Source: Lactiplantibacillus modestisalitolerans
GTDB taxonomy: Bacteria; Bacillota; Bacilli; Lactobacillales; Lactobacillaceae
Length of the DNA stretch: 64,000 nt
Assembly (NCBI RefSeq): GCF_005405425.1
Contig: NZ_BJEA01000010.1
Span: forward strand, 62,001 to 126,000
Reading direction: 5' to 3'
Positions within the stretch are counted from its first letter, which is position 1. Each line of letters starts with the position of its first letter. Below the pieces are notes generated by a model. The model saw only the letters and a list, made by a program, of their open reading frames with translations, was not told where the DNA came from and searched no databases. Shown piece by piece: positions 1-8,242 of this stretch. The position numbers and the translations under genes are program-made.

Positions 1-765
1 CCAAGCGATACTAATGTCTTCGGTTGCTCGATTTTGACGGAAGCCGCCGACGTCGATTAAGAACTGCTTTTTGTACAGGGTATTGGCTCCGCTGTAAGCG
101 TACATCGCATCGTTAATGGCGGACTGGCTCCGCTTGATCACGCCGACAATACTCGAAAATTCCACCGTTTGCGATTTGCCAAGTAGCTTGGTTCGGTTTT
201 GAACGTCCATGTTTGCGGTAACGGCCGACGTGTTCATATCACGGTCGTGAATAAAGAAATTCATGTATTTCATGAGTGCGTCTGGCTCCGGTAACGAATC
301 GGCGTCGTTACTTAGAATATAGTCGCCCTTTGCGAAGTACATGCCAATGTTAAAGGCGTGCGCTTTACCGCGATTTTTTTCAATGGTGATTACGCGTAAG
401 CGCGGGTAGTGCGTTTGGAGTTCCGCTAAAATTGCGCCCGTATCGTCAGTCGAACCGTCGTCCATGACTAACACTTCAAAGTTTTGGTAGTGCAGTTGCT
501 GAAACAGGTAGTTGATGGTATCAGCAATCATCACTTCCTCGTTATGCGCGGGAATCATGATGGTAATTAACGGTTGTTCGGCGGGGGGCAGCGGGTGCCA
601 GTCTTGGTCGCGGCGATTACGTTTGAAAAACCGGTACGATAACGCTCCCCAGAACCAGAAGAACGAACCGGTAATTGGGTACAGGCATAAAATTAGGAGG
701 CCGATGTTAACGGCCGTTTGCCAGGCGGTGGCTTCTAATAGGTGGTCAATAAATAAATTTGTCAT
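1..765 (-). CDS. Family 2 glycosyltransferase, 3' end outside window (PgaC/BcsA-like)
   Basis: Only the first 255 codons are in the window; the gene runs off its left edge. The ATG at 765 begins MTNLFIDHLLEA. A hydrophobic stretch lies at about residues 15-50, followed by a GT-A domain: MIPAHNEE near residue 70, then VMDDGSTDDT, the metal-binding NDADSLPEPDA and, at the edge, the TEDISIAW motif typical of processive synthases of the cellulose, hyaluronan and poly-GlcNAc group. It would be a membrane enzyme polymerising a UDP-sugar into a secreted polysaccharide. It starts 5 bp after the preceding gene and is clearly the third gene of an operon that opens with an EAL-type protein, which suggests c-di-GMP-linked exopolysaccharide synthesis. 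Substrate unknown. Confidence 0.85.
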   Translation of the reverse strand, partial: MTNLFIDHLLEATAWQTAVNIGLLILCLYPITGSFFWFWGALSYRFFKRNRRDQDWHPLPPAEQPLITIMIPAHNEEVMIADTINYLFQQLHYQNFEVLVMDDGSTDDTGAILAELQTHYPRLRVITIEKNRGKAHAFNIGMYFAKGDYILSNDADSLPEPDALMKYMNFFIHDRDMNTSAVTANMDVQNRTKLLGKSQTVEFSSIVGVIKRSQSAINDAMYAYSGANTLYKKQFLIDVGGFRQNRATEDISIAW

Positions 766-770
766 GGGGG

Positions 771-1313
771 TCACTCATCCAATTCGTCTAAATCGTGGTC
801 TTGGTATAATTTTCGAATGGCGTCGGTATCTAAATTTTGTTCCGGTTTCACGTGGTAGGTCCGAACGTTCTGTCGAAATTCCGGAGTGCCGAAACGCGTC
901 GTCATAAACTGAGCGAGCAGTTGTTGCCGGCGCTTTTGCGTAATTGGGTTGTAGGTTGGCCACTGTTCCACCAACCGGTCGCGTTTCCGATTTTGAATAA
1001 TGGTCATGGTGAGGGTGAAGAGGGCCGCAAAAACGAAACAAAATAGCAGGATAATGCCGATGAATTTGATTTCGAACACCCCTTCCCGGTACGACCAGAG
1101 ACGCGGCACCCGTGAATCGTACTGGCTCCAAAAGGACAAGCCGGTTGCGATGATGGGAATGAACACTGCTAGCCAGCCGATTAAGCCGACGATGGTCTGC
1201 CAAATTTTTAATAGCCAGTGACCCCGCTCAAAGTAATGGTCCGTATAAGCTTGAACGGCCGTCGATTCGGATGCAGTCGTTTTAGGGTTAGTTTTCGATT
1301 TCGTTGTTGGCAC
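771..1313 (-). CDS. Two-helix membrane protein of an exopolysaccharide operon (PgaD-like topology)
   Basis: 180 residues. The polar, Thr/Lys/Ser-rich N-terminus (MPTTKSKTNPK) is followed by two predicted membrane helices at about residues 37-62 and 84-108 and a charged cytoplasmic tail of about 70 residues. Its start overlaps the end of the upstream EAL gene by 26 bp, and its stop lies 5 bp before the glycosyltransferase start, so the three are translationally coupled. Size, topology and position next to a processive GT2 enzyme resemble PgaD, the small partner that lets PgaC respond to c-di-GMP, but I recognise no sequence motif. That role is inferred from context. Confidence 0.7.
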   Translation of the reverse strand: MPTTKSKTNPKTTASESTAVQAYTDHYFERGHWLLKIWQTIVGLIGWLAVFIPIIATGLSFWSQYDSRVPRLWSYREGVFEIKFIGIILLFCFVFAALFTLTMTIIQNRKRDRLVEQWPTYNPITQKRRQQLLAQFMTTRFGTPEFRQNVRTYHVKPEQNLDTDAIRKLYQDHDLDELDE

Positions 1314-2130
1314 TTAACTTTCCTCCGTTTGTCAGTTGTTCAGGGCTGGTTGGCCGCCCAAACAGGTAGCCCTGGCGAATATCAATTTGTAGTTGCTCGG
1401 CTAGTTGTTCGTCCGCCTCGTTTTCAATGCCCATCAGAACGAGGTCAATATTGTTGCGTTTTGAAAGTTGATTCCAAAATTGTAAATTAAGGTCCAGCCA
1501 AACGGAAGGGTCCTCTTTCCGAAACGACCGCATTGAACATTTGAGCACATCGATGTCGGCAAGTAACCATTGAATCTGCTTGAGGTTGTTAAGGGTGGCG
1601 CCGACGTTATCAATACTAAAGCTCATCCCGTATTGCCGGGCGGCCTGAATGCGGCGACGCAACAGGGCCCGGTTAATGTGGTCGGGTTGGTACTGGGGAC
1701 TGTATTCAATTGCGAGGTGCATGGGTTCAATTTTAGCGATGGCCCAGCGAACGAAGTACAAAAATTCCGGACTGACGATTTGATCATAAGCTAAGTTGAT
1801 CGAAAGGGTAATGTCGGTGTCCGGTAGCGATTTGAAAGTTTCTTCTAATAGAAAAATAACGCGTTGGAGGGGAAGTGAATCTAGCTGAGGCGGTAAGGAC
1901 CAGCTACCATCGGGATTTTGTTGCCGTAATAAACATTCGTAGCCGGTGATCCGTTGCCGGTAGTCGACCTGTTTTTGAATGAAGTACCGTAATTGAATGG
2001 TGTGATTTTCTAAGTAGTTATTGCTATTCTTTCGTGAATACCAATAGTAACCAATAATCAGGCCAACAAATGCTAGGGCCATGATGATGGTTAAAATGAT
2101 GAGCCAGTAGCTCAGTATATGTAAGTTCAT
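1288..2130 (-). CDS. Membrane-anchored EAL-domain protein with degenerate catalytic motifs
   Basis: 280 residues: one N-terminal membrane helix (about 8-28) and an EAL domain from about 55 to 270. The fold markers are there: YECLLR in place of EALLR/EVLLR, SINLAYDQI, LAIEYSP, FSIDNVGATLNNL, DVLKCSMRS and QGYLFGRP. Two motifs deviate. The metal-binding Asp pair (DDFG in active enzymes) reads DNVG, and the EGVE region reads MGIE, which loses an expected Glu. The protein may therefore bind c-di-GMP without cleaving it, or be weakly active. It is the first gene of the operon, with start ATG 2130 behind AAGGAACG and a good promoter upstream. Confidence 0.85.
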   Translation of the reverse strand: MNLHILSYWLIILTIIMALAFVGLIIGYYWYSRKNSNNYLENHTIQLRYFIQKQVDYRQRITGYECLLRQQNPDGSWSLPPQLDSLPLQRVIFLLEETFKSLPDTDITLSINLAYDQIVSPEFLYFVRWAIAKIEPMHLAIEYSPQYQPDHINRALLRRRIQAARQYGMSFSIDNVGATLNNLKQIQWLLADIDVLKCSMRSFRKEDPSVWLDLNLQFWNQLSKRNNIDLVLMGIENEADEQLAEQLQIDIRQGYLFGRPTSPEQLTNGGKLSANNEIEN

Positions 2131-2202
2131 CTTATCGTTCCTTATGTTTTGATTAATAATAGTTATTTAAATTTAAAGGTTAATACATTTAAACCAAATA
2201 AT

Positions 2203-2231
2203 ATTATAAGGTAAAGTGCAGTGCTTTTCAA
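2203..2231 (-). promoter_or_regulatory. Promoter of the EAL/glycosyltransferase operon
   Basis: Reading the minus strand, TTGAAA (2231-2226) and TATAAT (2208-2203) are separated by exactly 17 bases, a near-consensus housekeeping promoter. It gives a 5' leader of about 65 nt before the EAL start. No GGDEF gene lies between the promoter and the EAL gene. Confidence 0.75.
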
Positions 2232-2311
2232 TTGGATTTCTAAGGTTGTTAGGTAGGAGGCCGGTAATGACTGCTAAGGGTGGTTATTAAAGTCAGCTTA
2301 TTTACAGATAT

Positions 2312-2344
2312 AAAAAAACTACCAAGCGTCGGCTTGATAGTTTT
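2312..2344 (-). terminator. Rho-independent terminator after the AzgA-type permease
   Basis: On the minus strand AAAACTATCAAGC, a CGAC loop, then GCTTGGTAGTTTT and more T residues. It lies 10 bp after the stop at 2354. Confidence 0.85.
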
Positions 2345-2353
2345 GGGTAATGA

Positions 2354-3658
2354 TTAGGCGGTGACCGCAAAGTAGAGGATGAAGACGACCATCATCGTCC
2401 ACATGAGTGGGTTGACTTCGCGCCACCGGCCCTTCACGCTCATCGTGATCGGGTAGAAAATGAAGCCCACGGCGAGGCCTTCAGAAATACTGTAAGTGAG
2501 CAGCATCATTACCATAGTAAAAAAGGCTGGAACCGCAATCTCAAACTTAGTCCAATCAATGTATTGCACGTTCGACAACATTAAAATACCGACGATAATT
2601 AAGGCCGAAGCCGTAACCGCGGACGTAATGACGGTCAGTAACGGTGAGAAGAACGCCGCCACCGCGAATAATAGGGCGACGAAGACTGATGAGAGGCCGG
2701 TCCGAGCACCAACCGCGACCCCGGAAGTTGATTCAACGTAGGCCGTAGTTGGTGACGTTCCAAAGAGTGAGCCAATCGTGGTTGCGAGCGCCCCACTGAA
2801 AAGCGCCTTACCAACCCCCTTGACTTCACCAGTTTGGTGGTCGACCATGCCGGCTTCGGTGGCGACCCCGACTAAGGTGCCCGACGTATCGAAGAGCCCG
2901 ATAATGAAGAACGTCAGGATGACGATGATCATCTGGAAGGAGTTGATGTCACTGAGGTGCATCACAGCTTGCCCGAAGATTGGTTGAACGCTTGGCACCC
3001 CACCGATAATGCTTGATGGTAAGGGAATGATGCCAAAAATCATCCCAACGATGACGGTGATAAACATTCCCCAGAAGATTCCGCCGGTGACGTTGGCCGT
3101 CACCAGCATGACGCCAACGATAATCCCAAAAATTGCGAGGAGGACCGCCGGATCGTGAAGGTTACCAAGTGCGACCGCGTTTGACTTATCGGCCACAATG
3201 ATGCCGGAAGTTTGAAAGCCAGAAAAAGCGATAAATAAACCGATCCCGGCGGAAACCGCGTATTTGAGGGCGCTCGGAATTAAATTGATTAATTTGTCCC
3301 GGAGTTTGGATAACGTTAGTAAAATGAACAAAATCCCGGCAACGAAAACGCCCGCCAAGGCGGTTTGCCACGGAATGTGCCATTCTTGAACGACCGTGTA
3401 AGTGAAGAAGGCGTTTAAACCCATTCCGGGGGCTAAGGCCACGGGAAAGTTAGCAACGAGGCCCATCAATAAACAGCCGACGACCGCGGCCAAAACGGTG
3501 GCGGTGAATACGGCCGTTTTAGGCATCCCGGTACTACCTAATAGTTCGGGATTAACGGCTAAAATGTAGGACATCGCGAGAAAGGTGGTTAAGCCACCAA
3601 CGAACTCACGGCGGACCGAAGTGCGGTGCGCACGTAAATGAAATAATTGCTCTATGAT
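2354..3658 (-). CDS. pbuG: NCS2 family purine permease (AzgA/PbuG type), non-canonical start codon
   Basis: Multi-spanning permease for hypoxanthine, guanine or adenine. The first in-frame ATG is at 3574, but reading continues upstream without a stop through FHLRAHRTSVRREF and VGGLTTFLAMSY, the conserved N-terminal region of this family. The frame only closes at a TGA at 3667. No ATG, GTG or TTG lies in that stretch. The codons there are ATC (3658), ATA (3655), then GAG CAA TTA. A good AGGAG at 3672-3668 sits 9 nt before the ATC and 12 nt before the ATA, so I place the start at 3658, giving about 434 aa. The family core NPELLGSTGMPK, APGMGLNAFF and FDTSGTLVGV is present. If only a canonical start is accepted, the product is 406 aa and lacks the first helix region. 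Confidence 0.9.
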   Translation of the reverse strand: MIEQLFHLRAHRTSVRREFVGGLTTFLAMSYILAVNPELLGSTGMPKTAVFTATVLAAVVGCLLMGLVANFPVALAPGMGLNAFFTYTVVQEWHIPWQTALAGVFVAGILFILLTLSKLRDKLINLIPSALKYAVSAGIGLFIAFSGFQTSGIIVADKSNAVALGNLHDPAVLLAIFGIIVGVMLVTANVTGGIFWGMFITVIVGMIFGIIPLPSSIIGGVPSVQPIFGQAVMHLSDINSFQMIIVILTFFIIGLFDTSGTLVGVATEAGMVDHQTGEVKGVGKALFSGALATTIGSLFGTSPTTAYVESTSGVAVGARTGLSSVFVALLFAVAAFFSPLLTVITSAVTASALIIVGILMLSNVQYIDWTKFEIAVPAFFTMVMMLLTYSISEGLAVGFIFYPITMSVKGRWREVNPLMWTMMVVFILYFAVTA

Positions 3659-3741
3659 ATTGATTCACTCCTAAAAATTTATAAAAAGTTAACAATCAAA
3701 CAATTATCCAGTATAACATACTGCTTTTATTGGTGATAGCT

Positions 3742-3755
3742 TGGGCGCGTTTGCA
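3742..3755. promoter_or_regulatory. Possible cre (CcpA) site upstream of the purine permease
   Basis: On the minus strand TGCAAACGCGCCCA fits the TGNAANCGNNNNCA core of catabolite responsive elements. It lies about 85 bp upstream of the permease start. Such a degenerate motif can occur by chance. Confidence 0.3.
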
Positions 3756-3773
3756 ACCAATTATTACCGATTA

Positions 3774-3818
3774 AAAAAAGGAGAGTGCGCCAAAAGTCAG
3801 CTGACTTTTGGCGCACTC
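3774..3818 (-). terminator. Terminator of the xanthine permease gene, 18-bp perfect palindrome
   Basis: 3783-3818 is a perfect inverted repeat with 18-base arms (GAGTGCGCCAAAAGTCAG / CTGACTTTTGGCGCACTC) and no unpaired centre. On the minus strand it is followed by CTCCTTTTTTT. The CCAAAAGTC/GACTTTTGG core recurs around 24705-24816. Confidence 0.8.
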
Positions 3819-3842
3819 GCTTAAAGTTACCTATTTAAATTT

Positions 3843-5216
3843 TTAATGAGCTTCGTTCAATTGGCCCGCCGGAGCTTTCACCGCGGACCGCTTGGTTGAC
3901 TGGACTTCCTGTGGTTGACGCCGGGTTGGCCGCGGGCGGTGGTTGAAGATGAGGTTCAAGAGAACCGCTGCAAGGCTACCAACAACGACCCCGTTACTAA
4001 GCATGATTTGCAGCGATGCGGGTAAGAACTGGAAGATGTTCGTTTGGACGGTTACGCCCAGGCCGAGGCCGATGGAAACCGCCGCAACTAATAAGTTGTT
4101 ATTATTGCTAAAATCAACTTGGGCGAGCATCCGCACGCCTTGAATCCCAACAATCCCGAACATGACGATCATCGCGCCACCGAGGACTGGACTCGGAATA
4201 ACGGTCGCAAGCGCCCCAATTTTTGGAAGCAATCCTAGTAGAACTAAGAAAGCCGCCGAGAAGTAAATTGGCTTCCGGGTTTTGACCCCGGAAAGTTGGA
4301 CAACGCCAACGTTTTCGGAGAAGGTTGAGTAAGGAAAGGTGTTGAATAGCCCCCCTAAGATAACGGCTAAGCCTTCCGCACGGTAGCCGCGTTTTAAATC
4401 GGCACTTTCAATTTTACGACCGGTAATGTCGCCTAGGGCAAAAAAGACGCCGGTCGATTCCACCATCGTTGTTAAGGAAACGAGAATCATCGTTAAGATT
4501 GAGGACCATTCAAAGTGGGGAGTGCCGAAGTAAAAGAGGGTTGGCAGGTGGAACCAGCTCGCTTCAGCGACCGGTTGGAGTGAAACCATCCCAACGGCAC
4601 CGGCGGCTAGCGTTCCGACCAGAATCCCAATTAAAATTGAAATGGACTTCAAGAACCCCTTACCGAAGACGCTCAGGACTAAGATGACGGCAATCGTTAA
4701 AAAGCCGATGCCGAGCGCTTGTAAGTTACCGAAGTTCTTGGCGGTTGCGTCACCACCACCCAGATTTTCAAAGGCCACTGGAATTAAGGTGAACCCAATA
4801 ATAGTAATTAGGGAACCGGTCACGACCGGCGGGAATAGGTGCTTGATTTTGGAAAATAACCCACCAATTAGGAAGATGAAAATCCCAGCCCCGATAATTG
4901 AGCCGTACATCGTTCCGAGACCGTACGTTTTGCCAATTTGAATTAACGGGTTAACGGCTTGAACGGCACAGCCTAAAACGACTGGCAAGCCAATCCCAGT
5001 TAGTGGCGTGCGCTTTAATTGTAAGAAAGTCGCAATCCCACACATGAAGATGTCGATTGACACCAGATAAGTCAGTTGTTGAGCTGAAAAGTGGAGGGCG
5101 GCCCCGATTAATAATGGCACCAGCACGTCCCCTGAATACATGGCCAGCAGGTGCTGAAACCCGAGCACGGCCGCTTTGACGTTTGAGATTTTTGGTGTTT
5201 GCGCAACTTTCTTCAA
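3843..5216 (-). CDS. pbuX: Xanthine permease (NCS2/nucleobase-ascorbate family)
   Basis: 457 aa membrane protein with 12-14 hydrophobic segments. The family signature appears as SENVGVVQLSGVKTRK near residue 310, and QHLLAMYSGDVLVPLLIG near the N-terminus is typical of uracil/xanthine permeases. It begins with ATG at 5216. A purine riboswitch of the guanine class immediately upstream argues for xanthine or guanine uptake rather than uracil. The adjacent PucR-type regulator gene on the same strand may add a second control. Confidence 0.9.
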   Translation of the reverse strand: MKKVAQTPKISNVKAAVLGFQHLLAMYSGDVLVPLLIGAALHFSAQQLTYLVSIDIFMCGIATFLQLKRTPLTGIGLPVVLGCAVQAVNPLIQIGKTYGLGTMYGSIIGAGIFIFLIGGLFSKIKHLFPPVVTGSLITIIGFTLIPVAFENLGGGDATAKNFGNLQALGIGFLTIAVILVLSVFGKGFLKSISILIGILVGTLAAGAVGMVSLQPVAEASWFHLPTLFYFGTPHFEWSSILTMILVSLTTMVESTGVFFALGDITGRKIESADLKRGYRAEGLAVILGGLFNTFPYSTFSENVGVVQLSGVKTRKPIYFSAAFLVLLGLLPKIGALATVIPSPVLGGAMIVMFGIVGIQGVRMLAQVDFSNNNNLLVAAVSIGLGLGVTVQTNIFQFLPASLQIMLSNGVVVGSLAAVLLNLIFNHRPRPTRRQPQEVQSTKRSAVKAPAGQLNEAH

Positions 5217-5282
5217 AATAATCTTCCTCTCTTAATTATAAAGTGAGGATTGCCGGTTAAGCGGGCGGGCTTAAAAGTAGAC

Positions 5283-5312
5283 AAAAAGCCACTCCCACAA
5301 ACGGGGAGTGGC
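5283..5312 (-). terminator. Expression-platform terminator of the purine riboswitch
   Basis: On the minus strand GCCACTCCCCGTTTGTGGGAGTGGC followed by TTTTTG, located between the aptamer and the xanthine permease start. Ligand binding is expected to favour this hairpin. Confidence 0.85.
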
Positions 5313-5318
5313 CTCGTT

Positions 5319-5386
5319 TGCTTATAGTCCAATCTTTACGGGATTGGGTAGAAACTCGTCAACCATATTATGACATTATATAGGCA
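5319..5386 (-). promoter_or_regulatory. Purine riboswitch aptamer (guanine/xanthine class)
   Basis: On the minus strand the aptamer carries the hallmark segments TATAATGTC, ATAATATGG, GTTTCTACC, CCGTAAA and GACTATA in the right order. P2 and P3 can form around the two loops. The ligand-specifying base in GACTAT is C, which marks guanine-type (guanine, hypoxanthine, xanthine) rather than adenine riboswitches. The terminator hairpin follows directly, so control is by transcription attenuation. Confidence 0.93.
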
Positions 5387-5397
5387 ATCACATTTTA

Positions 5398-5418
5398 TTA
5401 GAATGGAAGTTATTCTAA
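5398..5418. promoter_or_regulatory. Inverted repeat inside the promoter of the riboswitch transcript
   Basis: TTAGAAT-GGAAGTT-ATTCTAA, with perfect 7-base arms. On the minus strand it sits between a TTGTGT -35-like hexamer and TAATAAAAT, so it covers the spacer of the likely promoter for the xanthine permease. A repressor or activator site is plausible; the nearby PucR-type protein is a candidate binder, but that is a guess. Confidence 0.5.
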
Positions 5419-5504
5419 CACAAATAAAACCCGAAAACAAATTTTTGCGGATGATTTAATGTTCGTGAAATCGATTTATTTGGCAGATTTAAAAATGTAA
5501 ACGT

Positions 5505-7094
5505 TCACTTTTGGGTGGGCTGGTTATGCCATAACAAGACCGCCATCTCTAACGTTTGGGTTTGTTCGGGATCGTCAAGGGTGAAGCCAAGCATTTTCTC
5601 AATCTTTTTAAGTCGGTAAATCACGGTGTTCCGGTGAATATCGAGGTGACCAGCGACTTCGGCAATGTTTTGATGGTAGTAAAAGTAGCCGTACAGGGTA
5701 TTGAGTAGGTTGAGCTGCTCGTTGGCGCTGACCCCGCCCACGAGACCACCTAAAACGCGGTCCACGAAGGACTTGGCCTCGTTATCGGGAATCAACGAAA
5801 TCAGTTCTTTGACGTACTTCGGCCGGTAAATCGTGACCGCTTCCGGACCATTTTTACTTAGCGCCAAGGCTTCGGCCGCTTCGTTATAAATCGTTGCTAG
5901 TTCCGTGAGTGGTAAGACGGAATAACTATAACCAACGATCAAGCGCGACTGTTTATCCAGTTTAGGCTGAATAAACTGAACGAGGGCCGTCAGGAAGTGC
6001 TGGGCGTTTTGGTGTTCGTTGATCAGTAAAACGAGCTGTTGTTTCAAGGAAAAAACGATGACCGGCGCCTGGTACTCCTTAATAAACCAGAGGGTCAGTT
6101 GCTGAACTTGTTCCAACAGGTGGTTACTGAGCAGACTTTGGTGGCTGGTCGTAACGAGGACCGTCGCACAGTGGAATTTAGTGCTGGGCTCAATCGCTTG
6201 CGCCTTTAAGTTTTTATTGATCAGGTCGTTGGAAATACCGCCGTCCATCACGTTTAAGTAGAAACCACTTTGATTACGAAAGGCCGATTCGTTCAACATG
6301 TCGACCCGGCTATTAAAGAAACTCAGCGTATTTAAGACGACCTGGGTCAACATTTGATCGGTCGCCTTACCGGGATCGAGGTCCACGATGCCAACGAAAG
6401 CTTTATTTTCTTTGTAAGCCGAAAAGAGCGGGGTAATCGTTAATTGGGACTGCTGATAAGCAATCGTAATCTGGCTATTCAAGTTGAAGTAGTCGACGTC
6501 GGTTTGGTGGCGCAAAAATTCAGTTAGGGCGCGGCGGGTCATTGGTAAGTTTTGCGAGCCGCTGATAACGCGAAAATGGCTATCCATTAAAAAGAGCGCG
6601 TGATCGATCAGTTCGCTACACTTGTTAAGAACCGTTGTGGGTGACGGATCCTTTAAAAGCAAGTCGGCCAACGTTTGGTTAGCCGCTAAAATCCGGCTTA
6701 GCTCGGCCGTTTGTGAGTTTAAAATAATGCGGGACATTTTACGCATCGTTTCCGAAATTAATTCGTTGGCGGGGGTAATAATAATCGGAAACGCGAGCTC
6801 ATTGGCGAGCTTAATCACGGCGGGCGAGAGGTGGTCAACGTAACGGTGGTCTTTAAAACCAAGTCCGGCACAGTTAGCCGCGTGCATCGCTTTAATTAAG
6901 GTGGTTGGATCGGTGGCCGTGTTAATGAAGGGGTAGCCATTCGTAATTAAGAATTGACCAGCAGCCAAAAAGTTGGCGATATCGGGGGATTCAATCATAC
7001 CAATGTTATTGATTTCGCGATTTAACCCGCGTTCACCCGCAATGACGCGCATTTGCTGCATCGATGGTGTCTCTAAGAGTGTTTGTAAACGCAT
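5505..7094 (-). CDS. PucR-type purine catabolism/transport regulator
   Basis: 529 aa, start ATG 7094 behind AGGGGG. The N-terminal PucR domain (about 1-120) begins MRLQTLLETPSM and contains GMIESPDIANFLAAGQFLITNG. A GGDEF-like central region follows. The C-terminal PucR helix-turn-helix (about 460-520) reads NIAEVAGHLDIHRNTVIYRLKKIE, the DNA-binding signature of this family. It lies just upstream of two purine permeases on the same strand and probably senses purine status and regulates them. There is no catabolic gene (xdh, puc) in the window. A likely promoter is TAGTCA-17-TATACT on the minus strand near 7136-7165. Confidence 0.88.
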   Translation of the reverse strand: MRLQTLLETPSMQQMRVIAGERGLNREINNIGMIESPDIANFLAAGQFLITNGYPFINTATDPTTLIKAMHAANCAGLGFKDHRYVDHLSPAVIKLANELAFPIIITPANELISETMRKMSRIILNSQTAELSRILAANQTLADLLLKDPSPTTVLNKCSELIDHALFLMDSHFRVISGSQNLPMTRRALTEFLRHQTDVDYFNLNSQITIAYQQSQLTITPLFSAYKENKAFVGIVDLDPGKATDQMLTQVVLNTLSFFNSRVDMLNESAFRNQSGFYLNVMDGGISNDLINKNLKAQAIEPSTKFHCATVLVTTSHQSLLSNHLLEQVQQLTLWFIKEYQAPVIVFSLKQQLVLLINEHQNAQHFLTALVQFIQPKLDKQSRLIVGYSYSVLPLTELATIYNEAAEALALSKNGPEAVTIYRPKYVKELISLIPDNEAKSFVDRVLGGLVGGVSANEQLNLLNTLYGYFYYHQNIAEVAGHLDIHRNTVIYRLKKIEKMLGFTLDDPEQTQTLEMAVLLWHNQPTQK

Positions 7095-7362
7095 GGACGT
7101 GCCCCCTAAAATTAGTTATCTTTCACAAGTAGTATACCGATAATTTGATAGTTTGACTATAATTAAATGAAAAAAAGATTAAAAACTAATGAATTAATGG
7201 CGATTTCCGGTTAGCAGCCCACCGTTTGGCAGGTCGTTGATTATTAATCGGTTATCTAGTTGATTAGATTACTTATGTGGGTGGCCGGGTTAGCGGTTAG
7301 CCCGCAACAATTATTTTAATAAGCCCAGTTTTTTCGTTTAATAAATTAATCAGAAATCCTGC

Positions 7363-7391
7363 TTGACAGTGGGGAACGAGTTCGATACACT
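7363..7391 (+). promoter_or_regulatory. Promoter of the pyr operon
   Basis: TTGACA (7363-7368), 17-base spacer, TACACT (7386-7391). Transcription should begin near 7398, leaving a leader of about 145 nt with the first PyrR attenuator. Confidence 0.85.
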
Positions 7392-7409
7392 TATTTCAAT
7401 TAAACAAGC

Positions 7410-7500
7410 GCCTTTAACTTAGTCCTGTGAGGCTAACAAGGGGAACGGATAAATTGCAGGGTCTCCCAACGCTTACAGGCTATGGGTGGCCCTTTTTTTC
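7410..7500 (+). promoter_or_regulatory. PyrR attenuator 1 (leader of pyrR)
   Basis: TCCTGTGAGGCTAACAAGGGG at 7423-7443 matches the conserved PyrR-binding loop (TCCxGxGAGGCTxxxAAGG). It is followed by a terminator hairpin GGGTCTCCCA ... TGGGTGGCCC with a run of T at 7493-7499. Uridine nucleotide-bound PyrR should stabilise the anti-antiterminator and so favour termination. Confidence 0.88.
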
Positions 7501-7538
7501 GGACCTAAACGACGCGAACAAAACAGAAATGGAGCTGA

Positions 7539-8087
<549 letters not shown>

Positions 8088-8103
8088 TTTGAATAACTAA
8101 CCA

Positions 8104-8208
8104 TTTAATTGTTTCCAGAGAGGAACGAAACGGTTGGGCCATGCGTGGCCACTTGATCGGAGTCTAACCTCTTTGCAAACAAAATGATTGCAAGGGTTAG
8201 ACTTTTTT
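8104..8208 (+). promoter_or_regulatory. PyrR attenuator 2 (between pyrR and pyrB)
   Basis: TCCAGAGAGGAACGAAACGG at 8114-8133 is a variant PyrR-binding loop: GAGAGG is kept but GCT is replaced by AAC. The terminator follows: GTCTAACCTCTTTGCAA (8163-8179) pairs with TTGCAAGGGTTAGAC (8188-8202), then TTTTTTT. The stem is long and strong. Confidence 0.88.
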
Positions 8209-8242
8209 TCTGGCATTAACTAAAAGGAGACGGCAAAAGAGC

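Noticed and set aside
771-1203. Alternative minus-strand frame of 142 residues
   Set aside because: Shadow of the two-helix membrane protein gene, rich in His/Arg with no ribosome binding site.
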